Positions 45,704 through 53,915 of a stretch of DNA of 53,915 nucleotides are shown piece by piece. Position 1 is the stretch's first letter. Every line of letters starts with the position of its first letter. Source of the DNA: a virus. The notes beneath the pieces were generated by a model that worked only from the letters and a program-made list of their open reading frames with translations, was not told where the DNA came from and searched no databases. The stretch covers positions 1 to 53,915 of IMG/VR virus record IMGVR_UViG_3300035702_000343. The stretch is one strand, 5' to 3'. Position numbers and translations under genes: made by a program.

Positions 45704-47533
45704 TTAGGAAGTTGTTATTTCTTTAAAAATTAAATTGATTGTTTCCGGTTGAAGCCCGGCTGTTTTCTTTTTACCAAAAAAGCCGGACGGCTCTAGTGGA
45801 TTCTTTTTCTTTACGCTTGATGTGACTTTACCTACTGATTTGCCCATCCCTTTAAACATTAGTCCTGCTCCTGTTGAAGCTGTAAGACCTGCAATGAGGG
45901 GGTGTTTTCTAATGAAATCTTCAGTATTAGATAAGCCATATCCTTTTCGTGCTTTAAGTTCGTTTTTGGCTGATGCGTAATATGTCAAAGGAACTCCTAC
46001 TAACATTGACCCCATCATAGGTCCAATTTTAGCAGCTTGTTTATTTAGCGGCTGATCTTCCAAAATACGTTCTTGCATTTTTGTTACTCCAACCGCTAAC
46101 CCTGCTCCTATACCAGGAGCAATTCAAGGGTGTTTACTAACCATTTTCATGAATTCTGAAGAATTAGCAGACTTACCGAACAATCTGGCATAACCTGCAT
46201 ATAAGGCTCCAAGAGTTGTAAAGGCAGCAACTGGATTGTGTACTCCACTTGATGCCGGTTCTGGTTCTTCGTCCATTAAAAGCTTTTTAATAAAAGATCT
46301 TTCGACCTCTTTGTTATTTGGCATAATGGAAACCAGAGGATCGCTCAAAGATGCGCTCTTCTCTAAAATTCTATTAATAATAAATGGTTTTGTCAAGGAA
46401 TATCTTGAAATATTCCCAAGTATTTCGTTTGCGACCTTCTCGTTCATGTAATTTATACCTACATCATCGATTTCTTCAGCCGTATCCTTTATTGTAAAAT
46501 ATTGTCCTTGCTTTTCTAACTGATCGGCTAATTGTTTTTCTCCGATGCAGTATAAAGCTAATTTTTGAAAATCTTCTTTGTGTGGTAGAATACGTAGTCC
46601 CATAAAAGTACTAAGTACTTCATTTAAAGGGTACTGGGAAAGTTTCTCTATCTCTTCTTGTTCAAGGCGGGGTGTGGTGTTTTTTATAAGTGCAGAGGGG
46701 TCTTCTTCTATATTCTCCATCTGTGCGGGAAGATTTTTTGTTATTTCTCCTCCTTTACTAAAAGCCGACATCTTATTTCCTTCTTCTCATGACGCTGCTT
46801 TATTCATACCTATGTCCGAGATAGCCTCTTTAGTTTCTAATGTATCTGAGGCCAATTTAAGTTGATTACCTTCTGGATCAAATGTTGCCATAAATGCTGC
46901 AACCGGGTCTGCTGGAATAACTACTATAGAAAGATCAAAAAATCTTGGTCGGGTATTTATAGCACAAACTCTCCTACCGTCCGGCAGGATCTGGCCCATC
47001 TGGGTCAATAAGTATTCACTGTAATCTGATCTAGTTTTAGCCTTCTTGCCAGTGATGGAGCAAACATCAAAAGGAACTTTACACCCCATAGATACTTTAG
47101 GTAGCATACCGTTGCTAATACCTTTTCTTATATTAACTACGTCTGGATGAGCCTTCTCTAGTCTTACAACAACTTCCACTCTTTTCATTCGCGGGTTGTA
47201 GTGTGAAAAAAGGACTTTACCCATAGATTTTTTAGGGTCTTTGTTTACATGGTTCTTGTAAACGTGCCCATACTGTTCAAAAGTTTTATGATATTTTTTG
47301 AGAGCATCTTCAGGAAAGAAATCACCGTTACGATTAGGTCCATAATATTCCCCTGCTGTAAGAGCGTTAACAAGAGCATAAAGATAGCCTCGTTCTCTCT
47401 TTAGTTTAGATAAAAATTCCGTAATCGGACCATCATAGGATGCCGTCTTTTCCATAACTTCACCCTCCTCAACAATACTGAAGATAGGGTAGTCATAGTC
47501 GCCTGAAATGTATTCAGCTCTTTTTTCTATCAT
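45704..47533 (-). CDS. Prohead protease fused to scaffold-like region
   Basis: TGA codons at 46787 and 46124 join three fragments into a 609-residue protein. The N-terminal 220 residues resemble prohead serine proteases: LTAGEYYGPNRNGD, YGHVYKNHVN (candidate His 90/95), GMLPKVSMGCKVPFDV (candidate Ser 148), FFDLSIVVIPADP. The remaining 390 residues are helical, with two hydrophobic Gly-rich stretches (AFTTLGALYAGYARLFG, IAPGIGAGLAVGV). Fusion of protease and core on one chain occurs in other phages, often with self-cleavage. The active-site assignment is by pattern only. Confidence 0.7.
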
Positions 47534-47534
47534 A

Positions 47535-48065
47535 TTACATGAACAGGGTTGAACCGGCTAGTAATCCTGCAATACCGGGATCTTTTGTTTCTCTATTGTT
47601 TTGAGCGTCTCCCTCAATCTTGTTAAGAGTAGAGTATGTGTCAAGTGGTGGTCCTCCAAAGGAGTCAACACTTTTAGCTTGGATATTCTGTGATATAAAG
47701 GATCCAGCAGCTACTGGGTCCTTGGCTAAGTGAGGTGCATTGTGGTAAAGTGTGTCCCATAAACGTGCAACTTCTTCAGGTGACTCATTTAATAGTCGTG
47801 GATTAGATTCCATCATTTTTTTGTAGTACGATGGCTTCATCATTTTTGAACCTAGTCTTTCGCCAGCTTCTATTAATTTTTTAACAAATTGGTTTATTAG
47901 TAAGGCAGCTCCTAAAACACCTACAACCTTCATAGCGTTTTCATACCCCGCAAAATCCATTTTGCGTGCTTTGTCTCCCGCCAATTGTAATGTTTTGACA
48001 TTAGCGTGCTTATTGATATAAGCTTTGGCTGCTGCCCTTTTGATCATCTCTTGTCGTTTACTCAT
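47535..48065 (-). CDS. Virion protein with one hydrophobic helix, unknown
   Basis: This 176-residue protein has a basic N-terminus (SKRQEMIKRAAAKAYINKH), a hydrophobic stretch (AMKVVGVLGAALLINQFV, about 44-61), then a helical C-terminal part. It is coupled to the protease gene with a one-base gap. The repeated style Lys-rich start plus hydrophobic helix is shared with other genes here. No family recognised. Confidence 0.5.
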   Translation of the reverse strand: MSKRQEMIKRAAAKAYINKHANVKTLQLAGDKARKMDFAGYENAMKVVGVLGAALLINQFVKKLIEAGERLGSKMMKPSYYKKMMESNPRLLNESPEEVARLWDTLYHNAPHLAKDPVAAGSFISQNIQAKSVDSFGGPPLDTYSTLNKIEGDAQNNRETKDPGIAGLLAGSTLFM

Positions 48066-48066
48066 T

Positions 48067-49002
48067 TTAAATATCTTTCCTCTTAGCGTTTTTTTGTATT
48101 AAGTTGTTGAGCTTTTCCCCATCTAGTTCGGTATACTGTGCTAATTTTTCTTTACCTGCTAAAAACTCCATGATGTCGGTTAGGCCTGTTGAGGTCAACC
48201 CTACTTTAGCCCGTCTACCTACCTTCTCTATCGGATCGTCGCTTTCTTCTAAAGTATCTAAAGCAGCTTGTAAGTCACCTGCCACTTTTAAAAGACTGCT
48301 TATTTCCCGATTAGCTTTCTTGGCTTGCAGAAATAATTCATTTTCCGGGTTTATCCTTTTACCTGCTAGCTTACTAAAATCTTTTTCTTCTAAAGTGATG
48401 CCATCTTTTTTCAAGTCTCTTTGTAGGCTATCTATAATATAGTCTCCAAATTCCCCAGCCTGTTTGATGAGATAAGTTAAGGACTCGGTGGACACGCCTG
48501 ACAGGGCCGCTTGCTTTACTTCGGAGTACATTGGGGGTAAGGTATTGTTCACTCGAATGCCTCCCTCTAAGCAGCGATTTGAGAGTAAGTCTACAGATTC
48601 TCTTCGAGTCTGTGCTTCTTTAAACATTTTAGCGTAATCTGCGCGCTTCTCAATAGGTTCTCGTTCTCCAAAAAACTCTTCCAACTTAGCTGTTTTATAA
48701 AAAGACTTTTGGGGCGGTTTCTCGTAATCTGAGATTAGAGTTCCTCGCTTTTCTGAGGTATTTGCCACTTTTTCAGGATCGGCTACATTGAATTCAATGT
48801 AACTATCCTCCCCGGAAGCCTGTTTAATGAGACCTAGGTGGGTTTTAACGTTTGCAATTTCTGCTACTCTTGAGATTTGGTTTGGATTTAGCCCATAAGT
48901 TGAAGCAACTTTATCAAGCCCTTCAGTTAGATCCTTACCATTAGTCAGGTAATCCTGAGCTATTTTTTCTCCGATTTCTTTTAATTCGTTTGACTGCATC
49001 AT
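48067..49002 (-). CDS. Structural protein, possibly portal-associated, unknown
   Basis: This 311-residue, largely helical, soluble protein (EIGEKIAQDYLTNGKDLTEGLDKVASTYGL near the start, ANREISSLLKVAGDLQAALDTLEESDD near the end) lies between terminase and the protease. No portal motif is visible to me; the portal gene may be outside the window. Function unknown. Confidence 0.45.
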   Translation of the reverse strand: MMQSNELKEIGEKIAQDYLTNGKDLTEGLDKVASTYGLNPNQISRVAEIANVKTHLGLIKQASGEDSYIEFNVADPEKVANTSEKRGTLISDYEKPPQKSFYKTAKLEEFFGEREPIEKRADYAKMFKEAQTRRESVDLLSNRCLEGGIRVNNTLPPMYSEVKQAALSGVSTESLTYLIKQAGEFGDYIIDSLQRDLKKDGITLEEKDFSKLAGKRINPENELFLQAKKANREISSLLKVAGDLQAALDTLEESDDPIEKVGRRAKVGLTSTGLTDIMEFLAGKEKLAQYTELDGEKLNNLIQKNAKRKDI

Positions 49003-49039
49003 GTCTTAATATATTCCTCAGTATTATTACTGTCAAGTT

Positions 49040-50602
49040 TTATTGTAATAAATGTCCTACGCCCATGTGCATTGCCGCTGTAACTACAGCAAAGATTGAA
49101 GAGTGCACAAAGTCATCTGGACCTATGTTTACAAATTTTTGTTTGTTTTTCTTTTCATCGTACTCTATAACGATATTTTGCAAGTCTTTTGCAAAAGGTT
49201 CGGTATCTTCCCATTGTGGTAAAAGAATTTTTCCTGTCTTTAGTAGATGGAAAAATCGAGTCATGATATAATTTCTGTTAAGTGTATAAGCCGGCATTTT
49301 AGGATTATACCTAATAACCTCTTTTTGTGGATCTAAATGCTGGAACTGTAAAACCTTTTCTATTCCCAGTCTAGATTTAAAGACTGAGTTAGGTGCTTCA
49401 CCCATCCCATAATCTGCTGCTAAAAAAGCGCAATTTCATTTCTTCATAAGTCTTGGAACTTCCTCATGTATAAAGGAATATTCTGCTTCCTTACCTAAAA
49501 ATTTCTTAGCGTAAACAATTTGTATCTTTCCTTCTCTTTCTTGTGCAATAGTAATTACTGTGTGGGAGTTTTCTGAGTTTACGGGGCCATAATCAATTCC
49601 CATTATACTCTGTCTACCTTTAGATTGTTTATCAGGCTCTCCAGTCATCTCAAAGTTAGGGTTGCAAGCGTCTACAATTTGCTGTGTAGTAATCGGTATA
49701 GATCCTGCGTCATACTCTAGTCCTAGGGTCTCATTATAGAAGAGGGCCTTAGAAACGTTTTCCATTTCATAAATTACATCTTTATCTCAGTTTACCCAAG
49801 GAGAGTGCGCAAAGTGAAGCAGGCACACTCGATACCCCTCCATATCGGGCATCTTGTTTTTATTGGTGAATGTAGATACCCATTCTCCTTGAAGCTGTCG
49901 GAGATCCATAGGTGTTCCACATTTTTCACATATTAAAGCTGTCCTTCCAATATTCTCAGGACCTAAGATATTCCAATGATTACAAGCATCACATTTTATA
50001 ATGTATTCGTATTGAGTACTCTTAAATCAAAGATCGGCTAGAGTACCCTTTGTTCTTTTTGGGGTTCCGGCATAGATGGTGTTCTTAATTTCAGAACGTG
50101 CCATTGTTTTTCTAATAACTGTGATAACGTCTTTAAGTAAATCCTGGGTCTCATCGAAAAGATTTATGTCAGCAGATATCCCTCGAACACGATCGGCATT
50201 TAGAAGAGCATATCTCATATTGATCACTGACCCGTTTGCAAATTCTTTCTTTAGAACCCTTTGTACTCTGTTAGGGTCTAAGAAATTTTGCTGTATAATA
50301 GGTGAGGTATCAATTACCGGTTGGATCTTATCACGTGAAAATTCCTCTGTCTGATCTTTGGCCGGAGATACATAAAGTTGTCTAAGGTAAGGTCTCATCA
50401 AGGCCCGGGTAAGAAGCATGTTGGCCAAAGTAGTTGACTTGGCAGTCTGACGAGAAAACTTCATAACAATATCCTTGGCAGGGGTGTTATAAATCCTGCG
50501 CATATGTGGATAATCGTCCAATGAAAACTGTTCTCCACTGAGCATGAAAAAGTTCTCAGCGAAGTCGGACATTGTAAGTGATACTACTTTCTTTTTAGAC
50601 AT
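49040..50602 (-). CDS. Terminase large subunit
   Basis: This 520-residue protein is rebuilt from three fragments with TGA as Trp (50027, about 49787, 49436). The N-terminal ATPase has Walker A SRQTAKST (50-57) and Walker B INLFDE (to 151). A zinc ribbon CDAC..CEKC (204-230) lies between the domains. The C-terminal RNase H-like nuclease has the acidic residues GIDYG, LAADYG and DDFVH. It packages DNA into proheads and cuts it. The upstream gene order, with no small terminase recognised, is compatible with a headful packager. Confidence 0.9.
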
Positions 50603-50603
50603 A

Positions 50604-50627
50604 AAACAAAGGGGGCTTAGTGCCCCC
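50604..50627 (-). terminator. Hairpin after bS21 gene
   Basis: On the minus strand GGGGGC-actaa-GCCCCC followed by TTTGTTTT, just after the bS21 gene and overlapping the terminase start. It may limit readthrough into terminase. Confidence 0.7.
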
Positions 50628-50633
50628 GATTAG

Positions 50634-50828
50634 TTATAAATTTTCTCTTTGTAGTCTTTTTGCTTTTTTCAATCTTTCTCGGCGGGCTTCAGAAGGTTTG
50701 GTATAAAATTGGTTATCTTTATACTCGTCTAAAATTCCTGCTCTCTGTACTTTATTTTTAAAAATACTTAATGCTTTTTCTAAATTATGGGGACCGTGTA
50801 CTTCTACGGAAACTCTATTAACGCTCAT
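50634..50828 (-). CDS. rpsU: Ribosomal protein bS21 homologue
   Basis: This 64-residue basic protein matches bS21 along its length: VSVEVHGPHNLEKALSIFKNKVQRAGILDEYKDNQFYTKPSEARRERLKKAKR. The pattern AL..FK..V..AGIL.E......Y.KPS..RR is diagnostic. bS21 sits next to the anti-Shine-Dalgarno part of the 30S subunit. Phage-encoded copies are known and are thought to replace the host protein to favour phage mRNAs. The start overlaps the nucleotidyltransferase end by three codons and a terminator follows. Confidence 0.9.
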   Translation of the reverse strand: MSVNRVSVEVHGPHNLEKALSIFKNKVQRAGILDEYKDNQFYTKPSEARRERLKKAKRLQRENL

Positions 50829-51648
50829 TTAATGTTCTTCAATCTTTTGTTTCTTTTAATTCTGTGAATAGGTTACCAAAGGGTCCGTGTTCAATAAACT
50901 TGAATACTATGTTTTGCTCTGATTCTCTACCTATCCCTCAGCCTGTAGAATAAGAAAATTTACGGCCTTTGTCAATGTTTGAAACAAACTCGTATAAGTC
51001 TTTGTACCCCTCAGATACTTCCCTCTTCTTTCTCTGAATCGATTCATAGGTTATTAAATCTCCGGGAGATTTGCGTGCTCTTCTTAGGGCTTCTAAATCT
51101 TTTTTATCATTCTCTAACTCAACGGCCATTCTCTCAAACTGCCTTGCTACTGACCGAGCTACAACGAGCTCTGCCCAGTACTCATCGTTAGGATCTCTTA
51201 TTTCATTATAATTCCCTGGGTCTCTAATCCATCTGTCTGATACAATAGAATAAACACCAAAATCGGTATCGCTCATACTTTCTTCTGAATCTTTATTCCA
51301 AGGTGTTAGAAAGAAGTTTATGACGTGATTCGTTCCCGGTATTCTTTTATTATTAATCTTTTTTGTGGCCTTTGTCTTTTCTTTGCTCGGATCAAAGGGA
51401 TCCACCAAAACCATAATGTCTACATCAGAGTTACCCGTCCACTTGAATCCAGTAATTGATCCCAGAACATACAGATCTTTAATATGGTCTAAGGGTACCA
51501 CTTTTTTAATCTGATCTATTACGATGCGTTTTACACTCTTTTTCATTTTTTTATCAGAGTCTCATACGCCGGGAGCTAGTTGATCTTGTACGGGGTCTAG
51601 TATTCCCGCTAGTTTACTTCAGATCAGAGATGTGTTTTGGTCTTTCAT
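50818..51648 (-). CDS. Nucleotidyltransferase-fold protein
   Basis: This 276-residue protein uses TGA as Trp several times (including about 51607, 51563 and 50938). The start at ATG 51648 restores SLIWSKLAGILDPVQDQLAPGVWDSDKKM, a leader seen in related phage proteins. The Pol-beta type motif is LGSITGFKWTGNSDVDIMVLV (Gly-Ser at 63-64, Asp pair at 75 and 77). Such enzymes transfer nucleotides to RNA, protein or drugs; the substrate is unknown. The C-terminal part is helical. Confidence 0.7.
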
Positions 51649-52435
51649 CTTCCTCTTCTATATCTGCTATTGTTTTAATTTTGAATTCAAAGTTCTGTAT
51701 AAATTTGTTTCCACGTTCTGCTTTGTCCTTCTCGTGATCTTGTATTCGATCATGGTATCTTAGTAGAAGTGTTGCCCATTTTTGAGCTAGCTCTGGTCTT
51801 ATTTTACTGTCTTCTTTAAACTTAAAATAAGAATCATTCACTACATCTTTTAGCATGATCCCGAAATCTTTTTCAGGGGTTGCTCCTAACTTCCACATAA
51901 GGTAAGGCTTGTCTCCTTTTAGAGCTATTTTATAAAATTTTGATAACTGTGTATTTTCTATGGTCCTTACATAGTCTTGTCGCTCTTTTAATGTCCAGTC
52001 TTCCATATCGAAAAAATACTTTATGAAGATATTTATATCTTCTACGCCATATTGCCTATTAAAGTCTGCCGATTCTAAAAGATCTATATCTTCTTTGTCT
52101 ATTCCAGCAACGCACATAGAGGTTACTAGCCTAAACATTAAGGGATCATTTATAAGGTCAAACGCATTTTTTACAGGATGCATTTTTTCCGGGGTATTGG
52201 TATGTGTTAGGTGGGCATACATGTCTAATACTCCTAAGTCCCTAATCCAGTCTATGTTAACTGGTTCAGTTCCCTTAAAGTAGTCCGGCATTTCGTCCCG
52301 TAAAGTATTCATAACAATAGCTATGGCCTTTTTATTGTACTCGAGTCCATACTTCTCCAACTCTTCTTGAATTCGATCAAGAGTAAATTTGGAGACAACT
52401 AAAGCTTCTATGAATTTAAGGTGTGGTATTTTCAT
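51614..52435 (-). CDS. Conserved phage protein of packaging region, unknown
   Basis: This 273-residue, mostly helical protein has an N-terminal helix-turn-helix-like start (KFIEALVVSKFTLDRIQEELEKYGL) and a long body ending in charged helices. It lies two genes upstream of terminase. A DNA-recognition or small-terminase-type role is possible from the N-terminus and position but not shown. No TGA codon. Confidence 0.45.
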   Translation of the reverse strand: MKIPHLKFIEALVVSKFTLDRIQEELEKYGLEYNKKAIAIVMNTLRDEMPDYFKGTEPVNIDWIRDLGVLDMYAHLTHTNTPEKMHPVKNAFDLINDPLMFRLVTSMCVAGIDKEDIDLLESADFNRQYGVEDINIFIKYFFDMEDWTLKERQDYVRTIENTQLSKFYKIALKGDKPYLMWKLGATPEKDFGIMLKDVVNDSYFKFKEDSKIRPELAQKWATLLLRYHDRIQDHEKDKAERGNKFIQNFEFKIKTIADIEEEDERPKHISDLK

Positions 52436-52438
52436 TTT

Positions 52439-52669
52439 TTATGTTGCTATGGATATAAACAGTCTTAGAGTTTCCTGGTTAGGTACTGAAGAGAATTCCC
52501 CTATTTGTATGGGTGGTTCCCCATCTACATATAATGTCATCATCCCGTCCTCTTCTCCTATCATTTGTTCGGCGTCTAATCCAAACACATATTCAATGAG
52601 GTCTTGTGTCTCATTTGCAACTTTATTATAATAGGAGGTTCCGGAATGTTCAATTAGGATCTTATTCAC
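52439..52669 (-). CDS. Small hypothetical protein
   Basis: This 76-residue acidic protein starts with GTG 52669, overlapping the preceding gene stop. It is beta-type (DGMMTLYVDGEPPIQIGEF). No family recognised. Confidence 0.5.
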   Translation of the reverse strand: MNKILIEHSGTSYYNKVANETQDLIEYVFGLDAEQMIGEEDGMMTLYVDGEPPIQIGEFSSVPNQETLRLFISIAT

Positions 52670-53306
52670 TATCTCTTACGTAAGTATTATTTGTGTAGCT
52701 GGGTGCATTTGCTCTTGCAATTTCTAAGGCCTTTTGATGTTCCCTTTGCTTAATTCTCGCATTTCTAACCTTTGGATAGTGTCTAGCTAGATCTCTAATC
52801 ATCTTCTCTTTAATGTTGTTCTCAGCGATTGCTGGTCCAATTCCTAAAGTAAGTGGTCCCATCCATTTTCTATTTCTAAGAGAAAAGTGTTTTTTACTCT
52901 CGTCCTGGATTTTATCCCGGGCCATCGCCTCTAGCTTATCATCAAAATAAATGCCTAAAGAATCTTCAATATCTTCTACTCCTAGTGAGGCTTTTTTAAG
53001 TATTTTATAAGCTGCCTTTTTGTGTTTTCCTTCTACTTTACCTACCTCATAAGCACCTACGCCCAAAGCGGTCGTTTGTACTGCTTTGTTTTTAGATAGG
53101 TCTCGGGCTTTTACAGCTCCTCGCATAACATCCATTTTAGAGGGTGCTTTATCCATTAAGTAGTTCTTTGTCTTTTCCGTTGCCTTTAGCATATCGCGCT
53201 TTGTTGGGGTATTTTTTGGAACAATACTTTTAATACGGCTCATTAACCCTCTTAAAAAGTTAGCGTCCTTGTGCATTTCTCCTAAAAATCCGTCTAATTC
53301 GTTCAT
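52662..53306 (-). CDS. Basic virion-type protein, unknown
   Basis: This 214-residue protein is very lysine- and arginine-rich, with a central Gly/Ala segment (QTTALGVGAYEVGKV) and a second one (GPLTLGIGPAIAEN). It resembles in style the proteins at 39243 and 47535. It could be an internal, DNA-associated virion protein. Function unknown. Confidence 0.5.
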   Translation of the reverse strand: MNELDGFLGEMHKDANFLRGLMSRIKSIVPKNTPTKRDMLKATEKTKNYLMDKAPSKMDVMRGAVKARDLSKNKAVQTTALGVGAYEVGKVEGKHKKAAYKILKKASLGVEDIEDSLGIYFDDKLEAMARDKIQDESKKHFSLRNRKWMGPLTLGIGPAIAENNIKEKMIRDLARHYPKVRNARIKQREHQKALEIARANAPSYTNNTYVRDSE

Positions 53307-53307
53307 T

Positions 53308-53915
53308 TTAATTTATCCTTAATTTGTTATTTGAGGGGTTCATGTTTCTCAGAGTAGGTATATTTTTAAAACCCGAGTTTAATTCTACAGCTTTTTCTAA
53401 ACTTGTTGTAGTAGCTTGTGGCTTTGAGGAAAGAGCTCCTATAGTTGTTACATTTCCTCCTAAATAAGATTTACTCTTTCAACCGGATTTTGAACTGGCT
53501 CCGATCATGCCTCTTACAAAATTAGGGATCCTTTTCGCTGCTGCTGATCAAAACCCCTCTTTCTTTAATTCTTTATGATGTAACTTGTATTTTCGTGATC
53601 CAAAAGCCCCTGGACGGTTTAAAACTGTTTTTCTTATATGATCCATAGCTTTTTCTGTCGGCATTGGGTCAGCCTCTCTAAATTCATTTTCGGTATCAGT
53701 GTGAGAAAGTTGTGTCATTTGCCCGGGGTTCATATTTTTGTGTTCTTTCATACTTCCCCCATTTTTTTCTAACTTATCAGCTACTGCCGTAAATACTGGG
53801 TATCCAATTGCGCCTGCTGCTATACTTTTTACAAGTCTGGGTGTAACTCCACTATAAAGACCCTTCAATCCTTTTACTTTTTGCGTCTTTATTTTAGACG
53901 TTATCTTTTTTAGCT
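53308..53915 (-). CDS. Basic virion-type protein, 5' end outside window
   Basis: The frame is open from the right edge to TAA 53308 with TGA at 53548 and about 53480 read as Trp, giving at least 201 residues. It is basic, with a hydrophobic stretch (SIAAGAIGYPVFTAVADKL) and a Ser/Gly-rich C-terminal part. It is the first visible gene of the right-hand leftward operon. No family recognised. Confidence 0.5.

Noticed and set aside
1-53915. UGA read as glycine (as in some candidate-phyla bacteria) or as selenocysteine
   Set aside because: TGA positions fall on Trp-type contexts in FN3, RecU and gp25-like proteins; they are too many and have no selenocysteine-type context.
1-53915. CRISPR array or insertion sequence
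   Set aside because: No regularly spaced short repeats and no transposase or terminal inverted repeats were seen.

Overview
This window is part of the genome of a contractile-tailed (myovirus-type) bacteriophage that most likely infects a member of the Bacteroidota. The tail sheath, tail tube, gp25-like and J-like baseplate proteins, terminase, prohead protease and capsid genes define the particle. The host call is inferred from an RpoD-like sigma factor that resembles the Bacteroidota housekeeping sigma, from promoters of the TTTG-N19-TANNTTTG type, and from the near absence of Shine-Dalgarno sequences. The genome reads UGA as tryptophan (genetic code 4 behaviour). Many genes appear broken under the standard code but join in frame when TGA is read as Trp, TGG is used alongside TGA, and no gene needs TGA as its stop. 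All coordinates here use that code.

Layout. (1) 1-19.7 kb, minus strand: tail assembly chaperones with a -1 frameshift, tape measure, baseplate hub, an embedded second sigma factor, baseplate wedge genes (gp25-like, J-like), and fibronectin-type and fibre proteins. (2) 19.8-36.7 kb, plus strand: SF2 helicase, two Holliday-junction resolvase families, DnaQ-like exonuclease, RecA-like ATPase with a DUF669-type partner, dUTPase, RpoD-like sigma, DNA polymerase I, ppGpp-hydrolase-like HD protein, class II ribonucleotide reductase split by a group I intron with a GIY-YIG endonuclease, Hsp20, NAD kinase, tRNA-Lys, a tmRNA whose T-arm is split by a group I intron carrying an antisense HNH gene, and two small membrane proteins. 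(3) 36.9-53.9 kb, minus strand: tail tube, sheath, connector-type proteins, a P-loop ATPase, capsid, decoration and scaffold-like proteins, a protease-scaffold fusion, terminase, a ribosomal protein bS21 homologue, a nucleotidyltransferase and small structural-type proteins.

How the parts fit. The virion genes form one functional series (terminase, head, sheath, tube, then chaperone, tape measure, baseplate, fibre) interrupted by the oppositely oriented DNA-metabolism module. The translation-related content is unusual: UGA reassignment, a phage tmRNA, a tRNA-Lys and a phage bS21. Strong Shine-Dalgarno sequences occur before only a few virion genes. Transcription control probably relies on two phage sigma factors and a repeated extended -10 element found at five plus-strand sites. 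No integrase, lysis gene, UGA-decoding tRNA-Trp or CRISPR array is visible in this window.
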